In this document: piece by piece, positions 15,720 to 18,627 of the stretch | Position numbering within the stretch: position 1 is the stretch's first letter | Layout: the number at the start of each line of letters is the position of its first letter | Assembly (NCBI GenBank): GCA_964451365.1 | Contig: CAYVIB010000051.1 | Coordinates: 1 to 18,627, forward strand | Direction: 5' to 3' | Source: CAYVIB01 sp964451365 | Lineage (GTDB): Bacteria > Pseudomonadota > Gammaproteobacteria > Pseudomonadales > Cellvibrionaceae | DNA length: 18,627 bases | Made by a program: the position numbers and the translations under genes | The notes under the pieces: generated by a model | What the model was told of the DNA's origin: nothing | The model's input: only the letters and a program-made list of their open reading frames with translations | Databases searched by the model: none

Positions 15720-17885
15720 CTACTGCCTGCAACTGTCAATTGGTTGGTTTTTCTTGTTATCGAGCGAGCGCGATGTATTTTGCGTTAAAAATATTTCGCT
15801 ATCCTGCTTGCTCACCGGCCGCGAAAGTAGGAAGCCCTGGTAGAACTGGCATCCCGCCACTTGCAGGTAATCCAGTATGTCCGGATCATCCACCCCTTCG
15901 GCAATAGTAATTTTATTCAGCGATTCAGCCATGGCAAGCACGGCCAGCACAATTGCCTCGTCCTCCTTGTCACACAAAACGTCCTGCACAAAGGATTGAT
16001 CGATTTTGATGATGTCGATCGGAAAGTTTTTTAAATGACTGAGCGATGAAAAACCGGTACCAAAATCGTCCAGGGCAATTCGGGCTCCCAAATCCTTGAT
16101 GTTTTGTATCAGTTCCAGGCAGCGGGTCTGGTCGTCCAGGAGCAATGTTTCGGTAATTTCGAAAATGATACTGCCGGGATGAATCGCGCCGCGCTTTATG
16201 CATCGGGAAATGGTGGACAGCAACTCCTTGTCCCGAAACTGGCGTGGCGAGAGATTGATGGAAAGGTGGACCTTGTTGTCGATCAATCCGTTGTCGAGCC
16301 ATTCGTTGAAAGTGGAAAACGCGTGTTCTATCAGCCAGCGGCCGACGTCTTTAATCAGTCCGGTTTCTTCCAACAGTGGAATAAACTGCCTGGTGGGAAC
16401 CTGGGGCCTGTCTACCGGTATCCATCGAAGCAGTGCCTCGAAACCGGTCACGCAACCGCTCTCGATACTCGCCTGCGGTTGGAAGTAAACCTGAAACTCC
16501 TTTTTCTCCAGCGCCCGGTGCAACCGGTTGCCCAGGTTCAAACGTTCGCGCGATTCCGCTCCCAACTCGGCGGAATAAAACTGGTAATTATTCTTTCCTT
16601 CCGCCTTGGCCTGGTAGAGCGCGATATCCGCCTGCTTGAGCAGTTGCACCGCATTGTTATCGTTCCTGTCTGAAATGGTGATACCCACGCTGGTGGTCAG
16701 GAAAATTTCCTGCGAATTCAGCTGGAACGGTTTTGCTATACTGCGAATAATTTTCTCCGCCACAAGCGAAACGGAATAGGCGTCCCTGACGTTTTCCAGA
16801 ATGACCGTGAACTCGTCTCCGCCAAGGCGCGAGACTGTATCGTTTTTTCGCACACAATTTCCCAGTCGTCGGGCAACCTCCTTCAGAATCGAATCGCCAC
16901 AGTCGTGTCCCAGGCTGTCGTTGACGTGTTTAAACCCGTCCAGGTCCAGGTACAGCACGGCGACTTTGCTGGTGGTGCGGGGCAGGCAGGTCAATAAATG
17001 GGTCAGTCGCTCATGCAGCAGCGAACGGTTTGCCAATTGGGTCAGGGGATCATATTGCGCCACCCGGCGCAGGCGTTCCTCGGTGGTACGATGCAGTGTG
17101 ACATCGTTGGCGGTGGCGATAAAACCTCCCACGTAACCGTTTTCCCCGATAAGCGGGGAGGCGTTAAGGTCGATCCACACAACGTTGCCAAGGGGGTTGA
17201 GAAAACGACAGGTTTGCTCGTAACAGATGCCGCGTCGAATACTGTCGGACAGCTCTGCCAGTACCCGTTGGGAATCGTCCTCGTGAATGGCATTGACCCA
17301 ACCCAATCCATTGCTGGTTACCTCCCGGTCCAGGCCGGCCATCTCGCACCACGCGGCATTGACGTAGGTACATTCCCAGCGCTCGTTGGTTTGCAGAATG
17401 CCGATTGGAATTAAATCCGCCACCGCGTGAAAACGTCTTTCTTCGTCTTCCCGTATATGTTGTTCTTCTATCAGTCGCGTCTGGTCGTTCAATATAAACA
17501 GGTTGCAGGTTTCGCCGTTGTGTCGGTATTGGAAGAAGGTCATATCCACGTGCAGAATTCTTCCCGCCACCGTGCGGCATTGCATCTTGGAAGGGAAATC
17601 CCGTTTTTCCACCATGTGCGTCCTGCCGCGGGAGTCGGTGCGGTTTTGTGGTTCGCCGGAGAAGGGGTCAATCAGGTAATCCGACAGGTGGCGGCCAATA
17701 ATGTTGCGATGCTCCGTCACGCCAAGCATAAGCCTGGCCGTGCGGTTTAACGTGGTAATGTGACCGCTTTCGCTGGTGGCAATAATGGCACTGAAACTGT
17801 ATTCCTGGAGGTCCAGAAAGAGCTGTTCAAAACCGGTGTCCTCGGTGATGGCCGCGCGCAAACCACTGTCTTTACGTCTCGTCAT
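15720..17885 (-). CDS. PAS-PAS-GGDEF-EAL cyclic-di-GMP signalling protein
   Basis: A 721-residue protein with two PAS sensor domains (about residues 20-135 and 145-270), a GGDEF domain (about 280-440) and an EAL domain (about 460-705). The GGDEF signature is exact (LGGDEF, nt 16809-16823), with an RKND inhibitory I-site five residues before it, so cyclase activity with product inhibition is possible. The EAL domain keeps FEALLRW (nt 16431-16439), NLSPRQF, FEITET, DDFGTG and KIDQSFV. The late EGVE motif reads EGVD, a conservative change. There are no membrane helices, so it is cytoplasmic and senses an internal ligand or redox state through PAS. No PAS heme or flavin residues could be assigned. 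The ATG at 17885 lacks a clear Shine-Dalgarno sequence. Confidence 0.94.
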   Translation of the reverse strand: MTRRKDSGLRAAITEDTGFEQLFLDLQEYSFSAIIATSESGHITTLNRTARLMLGVTEHRNIIGRHLSDYLIDPFSGEPQNRTDSRGRTHMVEKRDFPSKMQCRTVAGRILHVDMTFFQYRHNGETCNLFILNDQTRLIEEQHIREDEERRFHAVADLIPIGILQTNERWECTYVNAAWCEMAGLDREVTSNGLGWVNAIHEDDSQRVLAELSDSIRRGICYEQTCRFLNPLGNVVWIDLNASPLIGENGYVGGFIATANDVTLHRTTEERLRRVAQYDPLTQLANRSLLHERLTHLLTCLPRTTSKVAVLYLDLDGFKHVNDSLGHDCGDSILKEVARRLGNCVRKNDTVSRLGGDEFTVILENVRDAYSVSLVAEKIIRSIAKPFQLNSQEIFLTTSVGITISDRNDNNAVQLLKQADIALYQAKAEGKNNYQFYSAELGAESRERLNLGNRLHRALEKKEFQVYFQPQASIESGCVTGFEALLRWIPVDRPQVPTRQFIPLLEETGLIKDVGRWLIEHAFSTFNEWLDNGLIDNKVHLSINLSPRQFRDKELLSTISRCIKRGAIHPGSIIFEITETLLLDDQTRCLELIQNIKDLGARIALDDFGTGFSSLSHLKNFPIDIIKIDQSFVQDVLCDKEDEAIVLAVLAMAESLNKITIAEGVDDPDILDYLQVAGCQFYQGFLLSRPVSKQDSEIFLTQNTSRSLDNKKNQPIDSCRQ

Positions 17886-18282
17886 CCAAATTACTCATTT
17901 TTTTATTATCAGTCGCAACCAGTTGGGGTCGATGAAAGCGCAACTCGGCGGCAATTCCGTTTTTTTCCTTTGGGTAAAGCGGTTAGAACGGCTGTTTAAT
18001 TAATTTCGGCAATTGATATTGCCCCATCAATAGAAAGAAGAACACTACAATAAATACATTAATTATTCGCAAAAACCTGCCGCTTTCAAGAGGGGTTGGC
18101 GTTAAAAACATTAAGCAGGTGTAAAAGCGCGCCAATAATTTTGTGCTCAGGGAGGTTTTTACAAGGCAACCGGTTGCACTGTTTCTTGAATGAAATCAAA
18201 TGGTAAGGCGCCCCATTAATCCTTTTTTAGAACAAATGCGGTTGCGCTGGTTTATTTTATTTGAATCCGACAGAAGGACGGC
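17886..18282. other. A/T-rich gene-free stretch upstream of the GGDEF-EAL gene
   Basis: About 400 bases without a credible gene. It must contain the minus-strand promoter of the GGDEF-EAL gene. The one symmetrical element seen is TTGAT (18013-18017) with ATCAA (18026-18030). These are separated by eight bases rather than the four an FNR dimer needs. No terminator with a T-run and no tRNA was found. Confidence 0.55.
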
Positions 18283-18603
18283 ATGGCACTCGCCCCTGTG
18301 ACTGTATCTGTCCCCGTTGCGGTGGCAGTTCGGAAGATACAAGCGTTAGTCCCGTTGACTCATGTCAATCCGCGTTCGCCTTTTTACGTGATAATCTGCG
18401 GCGCGCCTTACGAGAGGTTTGCCTGTAAGTATAAAAAGCCTATTGTGGTTGCCGGCTCCGAGCCGCCGGATGTCAGGCAGTCGGCATTGACGAAGGTATT
18501 ATTAATTAACGCCTTGTCAGGAGATTTCGCTGCGGGGTCGCATGAATTCAAGCCAACCACAAAATACCCGCGGGAACTCGTCTTCCTGCCGGTTTGGCTA
18601 TAG
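18283..18603 (+). pseudogene. ORF containing a fragment resembling hydrogenase assembly factor HypD
   Basis: A 106-codon ORF with AGAAGGA a few bases ahead of ATG 18283. Residues about 34-68 (YVIICGAPYERFACKYKKP followed by IVVAGSEPPDVRQSA, nt 18382-18486) follow the HypD pattern of a Gly-x-x-Pro-Tyr-Glu segment, then Lys-Pro-[IV]-Val-Val-Ala-Gly-Phe-Glu-Pro-Leu-Asp-[IV]-Leu-Gln. Here the Phe and Leu positions are Ser, Pro and Arg. The parts before and after do not resemble HypD, which is about 370 residues with conserved Cys motifs. HypD helps build the Fe(CN)2CO group of [NiFe]-hydrogenases, so a relic fits the hydrogenase remnants at 9.3-10.3 kb. The match rests on a short region recalled from memory and could be coincidence. 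Confidence 0.5.
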
Positions 18604-18606
18604 GAC

Positions 18607-18627
18607 AAGATTCTTTCAACGAATCTT
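18607..18627. repeat. Perfect 7-bp inverted repeat at the window edge
   Basis: AAGATTC (18607-18613) and GAATCTT (18621-18627) pair perfectly around a 7-base spacer and abut the end of the window. It could be the start of a terminator for the HypD-like ORF, but what follows is not visible. Confidence 0.35.

Noticed and set aside
18013..18030. TTGAT-N8-ATCAA as a second FNR site
   Set aside because: The half-sites are separated by eight bases; FNR/ANR needs four.

Overview
The window most likely comes from a gammaproteobacterium of the Cellvibrionaceae type (Cellvibrio, Saccharophagus or Teredinibacter-like). The main reason is the first gene: a secreted modular xylan-degrading enzyme with a CBM10, two CBM60 modules and a GH62 arabinofuranosidase joined by polyserine linkers. 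The genus assignment is inference from domain style; no rRNA or other marker is present.

Layout. 1-1992: 3' part of the GH62 enzyme, whose true start lies before the window. 1993-2297: a non-coding stretch with an 11-bp hairpin and a clear intrinsic terminator ahead of ppsA. 2298-4714: phosphoenolpyruvate synthase, interrupted by one missing base near 3791. 4817-7038: an NfeD-type membrane serine protease followed by its slipin partner. 7051-7571: a zinc alcohol dehydrogenase with its middle deleted. 7591-7604: a perfect FNR/ANR box in front of a two-domain kinase gene (APH-like plus P-loop, 7684-9327). 9345-10310: the decayed C-terminal piece of a [NiFe]-hydrogenase large subunit and an intact-looking hydrogenase maturation protease. 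10487-12698: two minus-strand genes, a CBS-domain protein and a DUF342/FapA-like protein, flanked by an inverted pair of a dispersed repeat. 13310-14245: a DUF3175 protein and a host-attachment-family (bacterial eRF1-like) protein. 14246-14931: a wrecked GlxA-type regulator on the minus strand. 14989-15609: a GNAT acetyltransferase. 15720-17885: a PAS-PAS-GGDEF-EAL cyclic-di-GMP protein on the minus strand. 18283-18603: an ORF whose middle resembles the hydrogenase assembly protein HypD.

Interpretation. From about 2.3 kb to the end, the gene content resembles the low-oxygen/fermentation stress islands controlled by FNR/ANR in other proteobacteria. Pyruvate recycling to PEP, ethanol metabolism, cytosolic hydrogenase, CBS protein and an APH/P-loop kinase like the DosR-regulon protein Rv2004c are all represented. 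The perfect FNR box supports this directly for one gene. What stands out is decay: ppsA, adh, the hydrogenase large subunit, the GlxA-like regulator and hypD are all damaged, while the genes between them look intact. The block therefore looks like a hypoxia island undergoing reduction, with the NfeD/slipin pair, the kinase, CBS, DUF342, DUF3175 and eRF1-like genes surviving. Some damage, especially the single-base ppsA lesion, could be sequencing error. No tRNA, rRNA, CRISPR array or intact insertion sequence was seen.
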